A stretch of 64,000 nt of DNA from Elusimicrobiaceae bacterium (GTDB taxonomy: Bacteria > Elusimicrobiota > Elusimicrobia > Elusimicrobiales > Elusimicrobiaceae). Position numbers and translations under genes: made by a program. Under the pieces are notes generated by a model. It did no database searches. It saw nothing but the letters and a program-made list of their open reading frames with translations, and was not told where the DNA came from. The DNA lies in NCBI GenBank assembly GCA_017520185.1, contig JAFXGO010000029.1:1-64000 (forward strand). Reading direction: 5' to 3'. The stretch's first letter is position 1. Each line of letters opens with the position of its first letter. Positions 8,931 through 18,084 of this stretch are shown piece by piece.

Positions 8931-10181
8931 TCAGCCGCCGAACAAATCCAAACCTTTTAAGAAACGGCCGATTTTGCCAAAAGCAGAACCACCTTTATCA
9001 TAGCGTTCTCTGGCATAATCATCATAACCGGAATGGTCCGAAGCAGAAATAGCTAAGGCCAAAGCCGTACTATAAAGCGGATCAAAAAATTGTTCATCAC
9101 AGGTGACCAAATCGCGCTGTACCGCTCCGCGACGGACCTCTTTTAAACCCAAAATATTGACCGCCTGATCGGTCATACCTGGCATCAAACTGCCACCGCC
9201 GGTCAACACACCGACGATTGCCAAATTCTTATAGCCGGAATTGGCCACACAGTGTTGAATTTGTTCAAATAACTCCTCAACGCGGGGCTGAATAATATCC
9301 AAAATATAACTCTTTTTAATATTATGCGTGCTACGCCCGTCCAAAGAAGGCACAGGTATTTCTCCTTCCTCATCTAAGAAAGTAGGGAAAGCAACACCGT
9401 ATTTTTCTTTAATTTCTTTTGCATTAAAACGAGAAGTGTGTAATAAACGAGACAAATCACTCGTAATCAAGTCACATCCATAGGGAATATCTCTGGAAAA
9501 CTTTAAAATACCTTCAATATAAAGCCCCACAGACATTGTCTCCCCGCCTAAATCAATAATCATGGCCCCGATTTCTTTTTCTTCTTGGGTTAATACACAA
9601 TCACCCAGAGGCACCAAACCATAAAAAGTGCCGTCTATTTTATATCCGGGACGTTGAATGGCTTTGGCTAAATTGTTAATATGCGTAGAAGAACCGGTGG
9701 TAATATGTACGTCAACTTCCAACAAAGAGCCTTCCATCCCCTCCGGATTGGAAATACCGCGCAATTTATCAATAGCAAATCCTTGCGGAATAACATTGAT
9801 AATTTCATTGTCATTTTTTATAGGCATGGCTTTGGCGTTTTCAATAGCCAAGTCCATATCCGCTTGCGTAATTTCTTTATCAATACGAGAAATATTATAC
9901 GTACCATGATTGGAAAAGGATTCCAAATGGGCACCACGTACCCCAACAAACAAATTACTGATATCTCTGTTAAGTTCTCGCTCTATACCACCCAAAAGAT
10001 GCATTACGGAGGCAGAGGTTTCCCGAATGTCAGACACCACCCCCCCACGTACACCCTTACAGGGAACGCTGCGTCCGGTTAAAACTTGCAAAGTATTGGT
10101 TTCAAAATCGTGAGCTGCGGCTACTGCCGTTAATTTGCCGCTACCGACGTCTAATCCTGCAACAATATTTGGTTTTGCCAT
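8931..10181 (-). CDS. ftsA: Cell division protein FtsA
   Basis: A 416-residue actin-fold protein that tethers FtsZ to the inner membrane. The phosphate-binding VAGLDVGSGKLTAVAA is at the N-terminus, MIIDLGGETMSVGLY in the second actin lobe, and AIVGVLTGGGSLMPG binds adenosine. The C-terminal IGRFLKGLDLF is a plausible membrane-targeting amphipathic helix. Order and spacing with ftsQ and ftsZ match the ancestral division cluster, here without nearby murein genes. Confidence 0.95.
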   Translation of the reverse strand: MAKPNIVAGLDVGSGKLTAVAAAHDFETNTLQVLTGRSVPCKGVRGGVVSDIRETSASVMHLLGGIERELNRDISNLFVGVRGAHLESFSNHGTYNISRIDKEITQADMDLAIENAKAMPIKNDNEIINVIPQGFAIDKLRGISNPEGMEGSLLEVDVHITTGSSTHINNLAKAIQRPGYKIDGTFYGLVPLGDCVLTQEEKEIGAMIIDLGGETMSVGLYIEGILKFSRDIPYGCDLITSDLSRLLHTSRFNAKEIKEKYGVAFPTFLDEEGEIPVPSLDGRSTHNIKKSYILDIIQPRVEELFEQIQHCVANSGYKNLAIVGVLTGGGSLMPGMTDQAVNILGLKEVRRGAVQRDLVTCDEQFFDPLYSTALALAISASDHSGYDDYARERYDKGGSAFGKIGRFLKGLDLFGG

Positions 10182-10224
10182 AAAATCACCTGCTTATAAA
10201 ATCTCTTACTGTATATTATAAAAA

Positions 10225-11043
10225 TTAATGGGCTATCTGTCTTAAAAAAACTTTTCCGTCGTCAAAATAGGTAAAATCCAACTCGTGCGGATGAGGATAT
10301 CCCTCTTTGCTGATTTTTTCTATTTGAGCAGCTCGGCGAGCCTTTTGGCGTAATTTTTTTGCCTGACCAAAATTAATTACACAGCCGTCCGGCATATGCA
10401 TACGTACGGTATCACGCGCCGGATTAAAATGAAGAAAAGCAAAATCCAACTGGCTCTTAAGTTTCAACGAACTTTCCACTAAATCCACAAATTCCGTACC
10501 CAAATTTTCAGGCACAATACCTTCTATCTCTACATATGGAACGGTGGAAGAAGTATCCGGATTCGGATCATAATAAACCGTACTGTCTTGATCTATAAAA
10601 CGAACGCTTTTATCCGATAATAAAAATTTTGCCACAGGCTTGCGTTTTTTCGCCGAAATTTTTAATTTACCGGAAAACAAGCCTCTCTTGACGGAAATTT
10701 GCCGAAGTTGAGGATATTTCCGGCTTAGGCGTGATTGTAAAAACACTGCTTTTGAAATAGAAAACTCTTTATTTAAAAAAGAATCCGTTTCCATTTGTAT
10801 TTGCTTAGACAACGCTTCGTCTACTCCGGCCACCTCAACGGAAGTAGGTTTCCAATTTCCTAACCGAGAGTCCGAAAAAGCCCTGTATGTTTTGCTCACA
10901 CCCACATAAGCGGCAAAACACAAACCGATAAAAACAAAAAAGAAAAGGATTGTTTTGAAAAAAGAAAAGGAATTCTTTTTACGGATTTTTCTCTTTCTTC
11001 CTAAAGAGGAAGCAGCAGGACGATAATAATCATATTTTTTCAT
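10225..11043 (-). CDS. ftsQ: FtsQ/DivIB-like cell division protein
   Basis: A 272-residue protein with a basic cytoplasmic N-terminus (GRKRKIRKKN), one membrane segment at about residues 30-50 and a periplasmic part. The first periplasmic block (VEVAGVDEALSKQIQME) fits a POTRA domain and ends with LRQISVKRGLFSGKLKISAKKRKP, the usual basic beta strand. FtsQ links the FtsB/FtsL pair to the divisome. Sequence similarity within this family is weak, so position before ftsA is part of the evidence. No clear terminator separates it from the tRNA-Leu gene 24 nt upstream. Confidence 0.83.
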   Translation of the reverse strand: MKKYDYYRPAASSLGRKRKIRKKNSFSFFKTILFFFVFIGLCFAAYVGVSKTYRAFSDSRLGNWKPTSVEVAGVDEALSKQIQMETDSFLNKEFSISKAVFLQSRLSRKYPQLRQISVKRGLFSGKLKISAKKRKPVAKFLLSDKSVRFIDQDSTVYYDPNPDTSSTVPYVEIEGIVPENLGTEFVDLVESSLKLKSQLDFAFLHFNPARDTVRMHMPDGCVINFGQAKKLRQKARRAAQIEKISKEGYPHPHELDFTYFDDGKVFLRQIAH

Positions 11044-11067
11044 ACATCAAACCCGTAAAAAAAGAAA

Positions 11068-11150
11068 TGGGCGGAAAGGGAGTTGAACCCTTAAGGACTT
11101 TCGTCCACACGGTCCTGAGCCGTGCGCGTCTGCCATTCCGCCACCCGCCC
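11068..11150 (-). tRNA. tRNA-Leu (anticodon CAG)
   Basis: On the minus strand the RNA starts GGGCGGG and ends TCCGCCC plus discriminator A, giving a 7-bp acceptor with one G-U pair. The D-arm is GCGGAATGGCAGACGC, the anticodon stem CACGG/CCGTG holds the loop CTCAGGA, and a long variable arm typical of leucine tRNA follows. The T-arm loop is TTCAACT. The 3' CCA is not encoded; TTT follows the discriminator. It has its own promoter and probably reads into ftsQ. Confidence 0.95.
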
Positions 11151-11161
11151 ATCATGTATTT

Positions 11162-11190
11162 ATTTTAGAATATTGTGGCCGTTTTGGCAA
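11162..11190 (-). promoter_or_regulatory. Promoter of tRNA-Leu and perhaps ftsQAZ
   Basis: A minus-strand -35 TTGCCA (11185-11190), a 17-nt spacer and a -10 TAAAAT (11162-11167) would start transcription a few bases before the mature tRNA 5' end at 11150. Confidence 0.65.
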
Positions 11191-11200
11191 GACAAGATAT

Positions 11201-11233
11201 TTTTGCCGACGAGAAGATTTCCCGTCGGCAAAA
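11201..11233 (-). terminator. Perfect 11-bp hairpin after pyrR, probable terminator
   Basis: TTTTGCCGACG pairs with CGTCGGCAAAA around an 11-nt loop, just after the pyrR stop. There is no downstream U-run on either strand beyond the hairpin arm itself, so termination is less certain than at the other sites. Confidence 0.5.
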
Positions 11234-11239
11234 CAGATT

Positions 11240-11788
11240 TTATTTCCCTTCTTGCTGACCGCCAATATTATGCACAATGCAGTCATCGCCGTCTTTTTCT
11301 TTTAAATGCACGTGGATAATATCATCGGCCTGCGTATGCACGTGACGACCGGTAAATTCGGAATAAATAGGCAGCTTGTGATGACCGCGATCCACCATCA
11401 CCAAAAGTTCCACTTTTTCGGCTCGGCCGAATTGTGCCAATGCTTCCAATGCACACAAAACCGTACGACCGGAATAGAGCACATCGTCAGCCAAGATAAC
11501 GGTTTTTCCCTCAATATCGGTCCCTAAAGAGGTACTTTTTAATTGAGGATCTTTCGCCACTAAGGTTAAATCATCACGGTAAAAAGTAATATCCAATTCT
11601 CCCAAATTAGGAGTTTTTCCCGTTAATTTTTCAATCCGCTCTTGCAAACGTTTGGCCAAGTGAGCACCGCGCGTCTTAATACCTACCAAACAATAATCAT
11701 CTAAATTAGGATATCTTTCCACTATTTCACAGGCTAACCGGTCTAACATTGCTTTCACATCGTTTTCACTGCCAATTATTTTCTTCAT
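11240..11788 (-). CDS. pyrR: PyrR-type phosphoribosyltransferase (pyr regulator / uracil PRTase)
   Basis: A 182-residue type I phosphoribosyltransferase. The PRPP loop VILADDVLYSGRT (residues 97-109) is almost the PyrR consensus, and LVMVDRGHHKLPI plus the central DITFYRDD block are PyrR traits. The family either attenuates pyr operons by binding RNA, makes UMP from uracil, or both. No pyr genes are in the window, so the target cannot be named. It lies 40 nt after smpB on the same strand. A pyrimidine-nucleoside phosphorylase near 39 kb is a possible metabolic partner. Confidence 0.88.
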   Translation of the reverse strand: MKKIIGSENDVKAMLDRLACEIVERYPNLDDYCLVGIKTRGAHLAKRLQERIEKLTGKTPNLGELDITFYRDDLTLVAKDPQLKSTSLGTDIEGKTVILADDVLYSGRTVLCALEALAQFGRAEKVELLVMVDRGHHKLPIYSEFTGRHVHTQADDIIHVHLKEKDGDDCIVHNIGGQQEGK

Positions 11789-11828
11789 AACATCCTCCCG
11801 TAAAATTAAAATGGAACGAGCCGACTCA

Positions 11829-12299
11829 TCAAAACCGTATAGAATTTTTAAATCCTTTTTCCATTTCTCGGTTTAGATCCTTTTTCTTTAAACTTTCGCG
11901 TTTGTCGTAGGTATGTTTACCTTTAGCAAGAGCCAGCTTGACTTTGGCCCAACCGTTTTTAAAATAAACTTCTAAAGGTACCACCGTTTGACCTTTTATT
12001 TCCGCTCCGGCATATAATTTGCGGATTTCACGCTTGTTTAACAACAATTGACGCGCACGCACCGGGTCCGGCTCAGACAAAGAATTAAATTTATAAGGTT
12101 TCACATACATATTCAAAAGAGAGGCTTGGCCATTTTCAATACGCACAAAAGCACCATCCAAACTGACTTCTTTTTGACGGATAGATTTCACTTCTGCTCC
12201 AAGCAAAGACAAACCGGCCTCAAACGTTTCCAAAACAAAATAGTCGTGAAACGCTTTTCGATTTGTACAAACTACCAAGATACCCTCTTTTTTATTCAT
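11829..12299 (-). CDS. smpB: SsrA-binding protein SmpB
   Basis: A 156-residue RNA-binding protein that delivers tmRNA to stalled ribosomes. The N-terminal CTNRKAFHDYFVLETFEAGL, the central LLGAEVKSIRQKEVSLDGAF, LALAKGKHTYDKRE and a basic tail are all SmpB hallmarks. A TATCAT box ends 6 nt before the ATG with no Shine-Dalgarno, consistent with a leaderless message. I did not find ssrA next to it; the RNA at 43.5 kb does not have tmRNA ends. Confidence 0.94.
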   Translation of the reverse strand: MNKKEGILVVCTNRKAFHDYFVLETFEAGLSLLGAEVKSIRQKEVSLDGAFVRIENGQASLLNMYVKPYKFNSLSEPDPVRARQLLLNKREIRKLYAGAEIKGQTVVPLEVYFKNGWAKVKLALAKGKHTYDKRESLKKKDLNREMEKGFKNSIRF

Positions 12300-12445
12300 C
12301 GCTATATGATAGCAAATTTCCGTTTCACAAAAAATCCATTTAAAAATAAAAGCAAAATACTTACTTTTTTCCCCTCCCCAAAAATTTCCTTTTTAGATAT
12401 AATAGGGAATAGAACCATTTTGAAGATGTGCCACGAGGAGGGGTT

Positions 12446-13429
12446 ATGGATATTACGACACTTAACAAACAAGTGCAAACCGAAAGTTTGTTTCTACAAG
12501 ATTTAAAAAGAGAAGTCAGCAAGGTAATCGTAGGACAAGAAAACTTAGTGGAAAAGATGTTGGTGGCTTTGTTAGCTGACGGACATATTTTGATTGAAGG
12601 TGTACCGGGCTTGGCTAAAACATTGGCGGTAAAAACTTTGGCCAGCGCGATTCATGCGCAATTTCAACGCATTCAATTTACCCCTGATTTGTTGCCTGCC
12701 GATATTACAGGCACATTGATTTTTAATCCGAAAGATGGCCTTTTCTATCCCAAAAGAGGTCCCATTTTTTCCAACTTTGTATTAGCCGACGAAATCAACC
12801 GTTCTCCGGCCAAAGTACAAAGTGCTTTGTTGGAATCCATGCAAGAACGCCAAGTGACCATTGGAGAACAAACCCACCAACTGCCTTCTCCTTTTATGGT
12901 GTTGGCCACGCAAAACCCGGTAGAGCAAGAAGGAACCTATCCCTTACCAGAAGCGCAAGTGGACCGCTTTATGCTCAAAGTATTAATCGGCTATCCCACC
13001 AAAGAAGAAGAAAAATTGATTTTAGAAAGAATGGCTTCCCATCAGCCCATCACTCTTAACAGTGCTGTGACACCGGAAATGATTTTAAAAGCACGCACGG
13101 TGGTAGATGGAATCTATGTAGATGAAAAAATTAAAAACTATATTGTAGATTTAGTTTTTGCCACGCGTGATCCCAAATCTTACAATTTAGAAGACTTGGT
13201 TTCTTTTATTAATTATGGGGCCAGCCCGCGCGCAACCATATTCTTAACGCAAGCTGCTAAGGCTTATGCGTTCTTAAACGGTCGTGGCTATGTGACACCA
13301 GAAGATATTAAAGCCATAGGAGCCGATGTTTTGCGCCACCGTATCCTACTCACTTATGAAGCCGAAGCGGAAAACATTACCTCTGATCAAATTATCAAAC
13401 GTATTTTTGAAGCGGTAGATGTACCTTAA
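12446..13429 (+). CDS. MoxR-family AAA+ ATPase
   Basis: A 327-residue AAA+ protein. Walker A is GVPGLAKT at residues 52-59, Walker B LADEINRSPAKVQSALLESM near 112, sensor 1 ATQNPVEQEGTYPLPEAQVDRF near 152. MoxR ATPases act as chaperone-like partners of VWA-domain proteins, which follow directly here. GAGGAGG just before the ATG at 12446 fixes the start six codons after another ATG. It opens an operon that runs to pgi at 23.35 kb. A TATAAT at 12398-12403 upstream may be its -10, though the -35 is poor. Confidence 0.92.
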   Translation: MDITTLNKQVQTESLFLQDLKREVSKVIVGQENLVEKMLVALLADGHILIEGVPGLAKTLAVKTLASAIHAQFQRIQFTPDLLPADITGTLIFNPKDGLFYPKRGPIFSNFVLADEINRSPAKVQSALLESMQERQVTIGEQTHQLPSPFMVLATQNPVEQEGTYPLPEAQVDRFMLKVLIGYPTKEEEKLILERMASHQPITLNSAVTPEMILKARTVVDGIYVDEKIKNYIVDLVFATRDPKSYNLEDLVSFINYGASPRATIFLTQAAKAYAFLNGRGYVTPEDIKAIGADVLRHRILLTYEAEAENITSDQIIKRIFEAVDVP

Positions 13430-13450
13430 TGGTATATTTGGGGGAACTGT

Positions 13451-14347
13451 ATGCGCATGGATACCGCCGACATTTTAAAAAAAGTACGGCAAATTGAAAT
13501 ACAAACCGGCAAATTGGTGGAAGAAACCTTTGCCGGAGAGTATTTGAGCGCGTTTAAAGGGCAGGGGATTGAATTTTCCGAAGTGCGTGAATATACACCC
13601 GGAGACGATATCCGCTCCATAGATTGGAACGTGACCGCGCGCAGCGGCACGCCTTACGTCAAAAAATTTAATGAAGAACGTGAGCTGACTCTCATGATTG
13701 CCTGTGATGTATCGGCGTCTTTGCGGTTTGGTTCTTGGGATAAATTTAAACAAGATACTGCAGCAGAGCTGGCGGCTTTATTTGCTTTTTCTGCTTTAAA
13801 AAATAGTGATAAAGTGGGTCTTTTGCTTTTTTCGGATAAAATAGAACTCTTTGTTCCCCCTAAAAAAGGCAAGAAACATATTTTACGTTTGATTAGAGAG
13901 TTAGTGGCTTTTGAACCCAGCGGAACGGGAACAGATTTGGCTTTGGCCCTAAGCACACTGAGCAAACTAATTAAAAGACAAGGTATATTGATTTTAATCT
14001 CAGATTTTTTGGCACAAGCCAATTCTTTTACCAAACAATTACGTTTGGCCTCCAAAAAATTTGATTTAATTCCCATTATTTTGCAAGATCGCTTGGAGCA
14101 TGCATTGCCTCGTCTTCCTATTTGTTTAGATTTGCAAGATCCCGAAACGGGAAAAGAAACTTTTCTTTCTCTGGCGGACCGAAATTTAAATGCTTTGTTG
14201 CAACATCACAAACAAACCCAACAAAATGAGTTGGCGGCTTTGTTTAATCCGTTAAAAATCGAGGCCATTTCCGTTTATACGGACCAACCGACAGCCGACC
14301 CTGTTATTCGATTTTTTAAACAAAGAGCCAAGAAGGTGCGCTTATGA
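13451..14347 (+). CDS. DUF58 domain protein (VWA-like, Bat operon)
   Basis: A 298-residue protein. The DUF58 signature EVREYTPGDDIRSIDWNVTARSG is near residues 40-62, followed by LMIACDVSASL, a degenerate MIDAS-like motif of a VWA fold. In MoxR-Bat operons this protein is thought to partner the ATPase, though its function is not settled. GGGGGA precedes the ATG by five bases. Its stop overlaps the next start by 4 nt. Confidence 0.88.
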   Translation: MRMDTADILKKVRQIEIQTGKLVEETFAGEYLSAFKGQGIEFSEVREYTPGDDIRSIDWNVTARSGTPYVKKFNEERELTLMIACDVSASLRFGSWDKFKQDTAAELAALFAFSALKNSDKVGLLLFSDKIELFVPPKKGKKHILRLIRELVAFEPSGTGTDLALALSTLSKLIKRQGILILISDFLAQANSFTKQLRLASKKFDLIPIILQDRLEHALPRLPICLDLQDPETGKETFLSLADRNLNALLQHHKQTQQNELAALFNPLKIEAISVYTDQPTADPVIRFFKQRAKKVRL

Positions 14348-15261
14348 AAAGAGGATTTTTTCTTTTAGTCTCACTTTTTATCTGTGTTTTGGCTTCCGCT
14401 CAAGAAATTCACATCTTGTCGGAGCAAATTCCGCAGCAGTCTTCTTTTGCCCAACCCTTTGATGTGCGTTTTGAGCTCGGCCATGCCTCCGAATATGTAG
14501 TGGAATTGGAAAAAGAGAGTTTGCCCGAAAATTTTGAATTAATCCAAGAAAAATCAGAAAAACTCTCCCCCGCCACACAAGCCTTTCATTTTACGTTTAT
14601 CCCTTTTACCTTAGGGGCTTCTACCTTTACGGCCATCACCTTTCAATTAAAAGACCGCCTTTCCGGTAAAGTGTTGGCCCAAGCGCAGACATCGCCACAA
14701 ACTATTCAAATTCAACCGGTTCAATTTTATAATGAAAAAACCTTGCGTGACATCCGCCCCCCTTATATTCCATCTAACCCATTGATTTGGTTGCTTTGTG
14801 CAATAGCGGCGGGGATTCTGTTTTTTATTCTCAAGCGGTATAGAAAAAAATTGCACCAGGATCAGTTGGCTTTGCAAGAGCAGCAGGATCATCGTCCTGC
14901 CGATGTAATTGCCTATTCTAAAATACAACTTTTATTACAAAGCGGATTGTGGGAAAGAAAAGAATATAAACTCTTTTATAGTGAACTTGCCGACATTTTG
15001 CGAGAGTATTTTTGGAGAAGATTTGGCTTAGATATTTCGGCCGACACTTCCGCCGAACTTTTGCGCCGCGCACGCAATATAGCAGAACTGACCCCTATAC
15101 TGATGCCGTTGCGGGAATATTTAACATCTTCAGATTTAGTCAAATTTGCTCAAGTTTCCCCCACCTTGCAAACTATGCAGCAAGATGTACAGGTTGTGCA
15201 AGATTTGGTACGGCAAACTACCCCAAAACCTATTGTGCCAAAGGAGGAAAGCCATGTTTAA
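14344..15261 (+). CDS. Exported single-pass protein of the Bat operon (DUF4381-like)
   Basis: A 305-residue protein with a signal peptide (KRGFFLLVSLFICVLASAQ), a beta-rich periplasmic region to about residue 140, one membrane helix (LIWLLCAIAAGILFFILKR, near 147-166) and a helical cytoplasmic tail with LFYSELADILREYFWRRFG. That tail resembles the C-terminal helices of BatD-type and DUF4381 proteins, and the same pattern recurs in the 18085 gene. It sits between the DUF58 and BatA genes and overlaps both neighbours, so a role in the MoxR-Bat complex is inferred from context. Confidence 0.65.
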   Translation: MKRGFFLLVSLFICVLASAQEIHILSEQIPQQSSFAQPFDVRFELGHASEYVVELEKESLPENFELIQEKSEKLSPATQAFHFTFIPFTLGASTFTAITFQLKDRLSGKVLAQAQTSPQTIQIQPVQFYNEKTLRDIRPPYIPSNPLIWLLCAIAAGILFFILKRYRKKLHQDQLALQEQQDHRPADVIAYSKIQLLLQSGLWERKEYKLFYSELADILREYFWRRFGLDISADTSAELLRRARNIAELTPILMPLREYLTSSDLVKFAQVSPTLQTMQQDVQVVQDLVRQTTPKPIVPKEESHV

Positions 15262-16384
15262 TTCTTTCTTTCTTATATCCTTAGCAGGGCTTATAATATC
15301 ACTGCTGGCCTCTATATTTTTACGTCGTTTTGCACGCATAACGGGGGCGGCTATTTTACTTTTTACTTGCACCAGCATATTACTGTTGGGCGGTGTAATT
15401 GCGGAAAAGATAACACACGGGCACTTTAGTTTTTTACAACCGACTTTCCTTTTTTTATTACTACTGCCTGTTCTGATTTTTGTCTTAAAATTATTTTGCA
15501 AGCAGGTTTTTACAAAATCCATTGCCTATCCGCTGACTCATCTTTTTCCAAGCGGACTTTCTTTTACGACATTAGCCAACCGATACTTACCGTTCTTACT
15601 TAGTTTGGCTGCTTTAAGTTTGTTTATTATTGCGTTGGCGCGCCCTGTAGCGATTAACACCACCAAACTCCCCCCCACGCAGGGAATTGATATTATGATG
15701 ATCATAGACGGCTCTGCCAGCATGTCTAATCAAGACTTCTTTCCCAATCGTTTTGTGGCTGCCCAAAAAACCGCTATTAATTTTATTAGCAAGCGTTTTA
15801 ATGACCGTATAGGCCTTGTTGTCTTTGCGCGAGACGTGGCATTATCAGCACCGCTAACTTTAGACCATGATGCCTTGCAAGAGTTGGTGGCTTCTTTGTT
15901 TGTCGGTATCGTCAATCCTCAGCTGACCGCTATCGGAGATGCTGTAGCAGTAGCGGCTAAACATTTAAAAGACAGTTCCGCCAAAAGCAAAGTAATTTTA
16001 CTACTAACGGACGGTTCTAACAATGCCGGAACGGTGGATCCCATATTGGCAGCCAAATCTGCCGCTGCTTATGGTATCAAAGTTTATACTATTGCCACCG
16101 CCAGCCCGCCGGGCACAAACGTATTTTCCAGCGCGGAAGATGAAATTGACGAAGGCTTGCTGATGAACATCGCCAAAGAAACAGGTGGTGAATTTTACCG
16201 CGCCAAAAACGAGCTTGAATTGCAAACCATTTACGACAAAATTAATGAATTGGAAAAAACCGATTTCACCCAAACCGATATTGTCAGCCGAACCGATGTG
16301 TATCGTCCGTTCTTGTTAGTGGGGTTGATATTATTGCTTTTGGCATTTGTTTTACGCAAATTGATATTTATTAAGGTGCCCTAA
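15254..16384 (+). CDS. batA: VWA-domain membrane protein, BatA type
   Basis: A 376-residue protein with several N-terminal hydrophobic segments, a VWA domain and a C-terminal membrane helix (FLLVGLILLLLAFVLRKLI). The MIDAS motif IDGSASM is at residues 151-157 with LLTDGSNNAGTVD further on, so metal-dependent ligand binding looks intact. AAGGAGG before the ATG at 15254 fixes the start inside the end of the preceding gene (8-nt overlap). It is longer at the N-terminus than typical BatA, with two extra membrane segments. It forms a pair with the following BatB-like gene. Confidence 0.85.
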   Translation: MFNSFFLISLAGLIISLLASIFLRRFARITGAAILLFTCTSILLLGGVIAEKITHGHFSFLQPTFLFLLLLPVLIFVLKLFCKQVFTKSIAYPLTHLFPSGLSFTTLANRYLPFLLSLAALSLFIIALARPVAINTTKLPPTQGIDIMMIIDGSASMSNQDFFPNRFVAAQKTAINFISKRFNDRIGLVVFARDVALSAPLTLDHDALQELVASLFVGIVNPQLTAIGDAVAVAAKHLKDSSAKSKVILLLTDGSNNAGTVDPILAAKSAAAYGIKVYTIATASPPGTNVFSSAEDEIDEGLLMNIAKETGGEFYRAKNELELQTIYDKINELEKTDFTQTDIVSRTDVYRPFLLVGLILLLLAFVLRKLIFIKVP

Positions 16385-16386
16385 TT

Positions 16387-17406
16387 ATGGAATTATTTGA
16401 ACAACCTATCTATTTCTTGTACTTTCTAGGCACTTTAGTAGCCATAGCGGTCGTATTTTGGCTAGGTAAAAACCTAAAATCACGCATTATCGGTAAACTT
16501 TTTGCTCCACAGGCGTACCAACGTTTATTGGGCGGAGAAGATTTATTTAAAAAATTAAAAGTCATTTTGTTTATCAGCGCGGTTTTTTTCCTTTTTTCTG
16601 CACTGGCAAAACCGCAATGGGGATTAGAAATCGTAAAAGCGGAAGGGAACTTTATTCAAACCGTCATCGCTATAGACGTTTCAGCCTCTATGCGTGCTCG
16701 AGATGTGCAGCCTGACCGTTTGACCAGTGCCAAAAATATGCTCCGCATGCTGATTACTCATTTGAAAAAAGAACGCGTCGGCCTTATTGCCTTTACTTCT
16801 CAAGCCTATATTCAATGCCCCATTACCACCGATGAGGAGGCCTTAAAATATTTTATTTCTTCTTTGCATACAGATATGATGCCCTCTGCCGGCACTTCTT
16901 TGGCTGCACCGGTTAAACTAGCCTCTCACATGTTGGCTAAATATCCCGGTAAAAAAGCCTTGATTTTGTTAACCGACGGGGAAGACCATGAAGCACAAGA
17001 AATTAAAGAAGCCCAAACGGTAGCCCAAAAGGAAGGGATTAAAATTATTGCCATCGGCATAGGTACCCCGCAAGGAGAATTAATCCCACAAAGAACAGAT
17101 GTTTCCGGCAAAGTATTGGAGTACAAAAAAGACCGTTCCGGAAAAACAATTGTCACTAAACTGGATGAAAAAAGTTTGGCTTCTTTGGCTTCGGCGACGG
17201 AAGGGGTGTATATTAAATACACTACCCCTGCTCAAGTGGCAGAAAAAGTGGAACAAGCCATGCGTAATTTGGACCGAAGCCGTTCGGCGGCATCTTCGCG
17301 CTCCGGGTATAAAAACCGTTATCAAATTCCATTGGCGATGGCTATTTTGTGTTTGGCAGCATGGTTATTGTTGCCTTATAAGCCCAAGCAGTCTCAAAAA
17401 AAGTAG
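16387..17406 (+). CDS. batB: VWA-domain membrane protein, BatB type
   Basis: A 339-residue protein with two N-terminal membrane helices, a VWA domain and a C-terminal helix (IPLAMAILCLAAWLLLPY). The MIDAS motif AIDVSASMRARDVQPDRL starts at residue 95 and LLTDGEDHEAQ follows. It is the classical Bat aerotolerance layout. Bat proteins were linked to oxidative stress in Bacteroides, but the biochemical role remains unknown. It starts 2 nt after batA stops. Confidence 0.87.
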   Translation: MELFEQPIYFLYFLGTLVAIAVVFWLGKNLKSRIIGKLFAPQAYQRLLGGEDLFKKLKVILFISAVFFLFSALAKPQWGLEIVKAEGNFIQTVIAIDVSASMRARDVQPDRLTSAKNMLRMLITHLKKERVGLIAFTSQAYIQCPITTDEEALKYFISSLHTDMMPSAGTSLAAPVKLASHMLAKYPGKKALILLTDGEDHEAQEIKEAQTVAQKEGIKIIAIGIGTPQGELIPQRTDVSGKVLEYKKDRSGKTIVTKLDEKSLASLASATEGVYIKYTTPAQVAEKVEQAMRNLDRSRSAASSRSGYKNRYQIPLAMAILCLAAWLLLPYKPKQSQKK

Positions 17407-17421
17407 AATAGAGTATAAAAT

Positions 17422-18081
17422 ATGAAAAAAGCACTTTTTCTTCTTATCTTTCTTAGCATTACACAGGCCGGCTACGGCAGTGTGTGGGGAAACTTGCGGC
17501 AAGGCGGCAAATTTTACAATGATCAAAAATATGGCTCTGCTTTAAACAGTTATACTGAAGTTTTAAAGAAAAACCCCAATCACCAGCAAGCTCTTTTTAA
17601 TGCCGGAAATGCATACTACCGTTTAAACGAGTACACGCAAGCGGAAGAAGCGTATAAAAAAGCGTCACAAATATCTGAAGACTACGGACAAAGTGCTTTG
17701 TTTAATTTAGGAAACACTTATTATAAAGCCGGCAAAAAAGAGCAGGCCAAACAGGCCTTTCAAGCCGCTATTCTGCAAGACCCTTCAGACAAAGATGCTA
17801 TTCACAATTTACAGCTGATTTTGCAAGAAGAACAACAACAAAACCAACAAAACAATCAGAACAACAACAATAATAATAACCAAAATCAAAACTCTGATAA
17901 TCAAAATCAGCAAAATGATGATCAGCAAGCGCAATCTCCCGATCAGCAAAATGAAAACCATCAGGGTCAATTAAGCAAAAGCGATGCCGACCGCATTATG
18001 TCTATGGCTAGAGAAAACGAACAAAAAAGTAATAGCGGTAGTCGCGGACGGCCTGAAAAAATGGTAGATAAGGATTGGTAA
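17422..18081 (+). CDS. batC: TPR protein of the Bat operon (BatC type) with an Asn/Gln-rich tail
   Basis: A 219-residue exported protein. A signal peptide (about 1-19) is followed by three TPR motifs, among them ALFNAGNAYYRLNEYTQAEEAYKKA and ALFNLGNTYYKAGKKEQAKQAFQAA. Residues from about 133 to 180 are almost only Asn, Gln and Asp, a disordered segment. BatC proteins of other phyla have a similar low-complexity tail. It would act as a periplasmic scaffold for the VWA proteins, by inference. Confidence 0.83.
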   Translation: MKKALFLLIFLSITQAGYGSVWGNLRQGGKFYNDQKYGSALNSYTEVLKKNPNHQQALFNAGNAYYRLNEYTQAEEAYKKASQISEDYGQSALFNLGNTYYKAGKKEQAKQAFQAAILQDPSDKDAIHNLQLILQEEQQQNQQNNQNNNNNNNQNQNSDNQNQQNDDQQAQSPDQQNENHQGQLSKSDADRIMSMARENEQKSNSGSRGRPEKMVDKDW

Positions 18082-18084
18082 ACT

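Noticed and set aside
12048-12506. Plus-strand frame of 152 residues opposite smpB
   Set aside because: It is an antisense shadow of smpB and runs into the moxR start.
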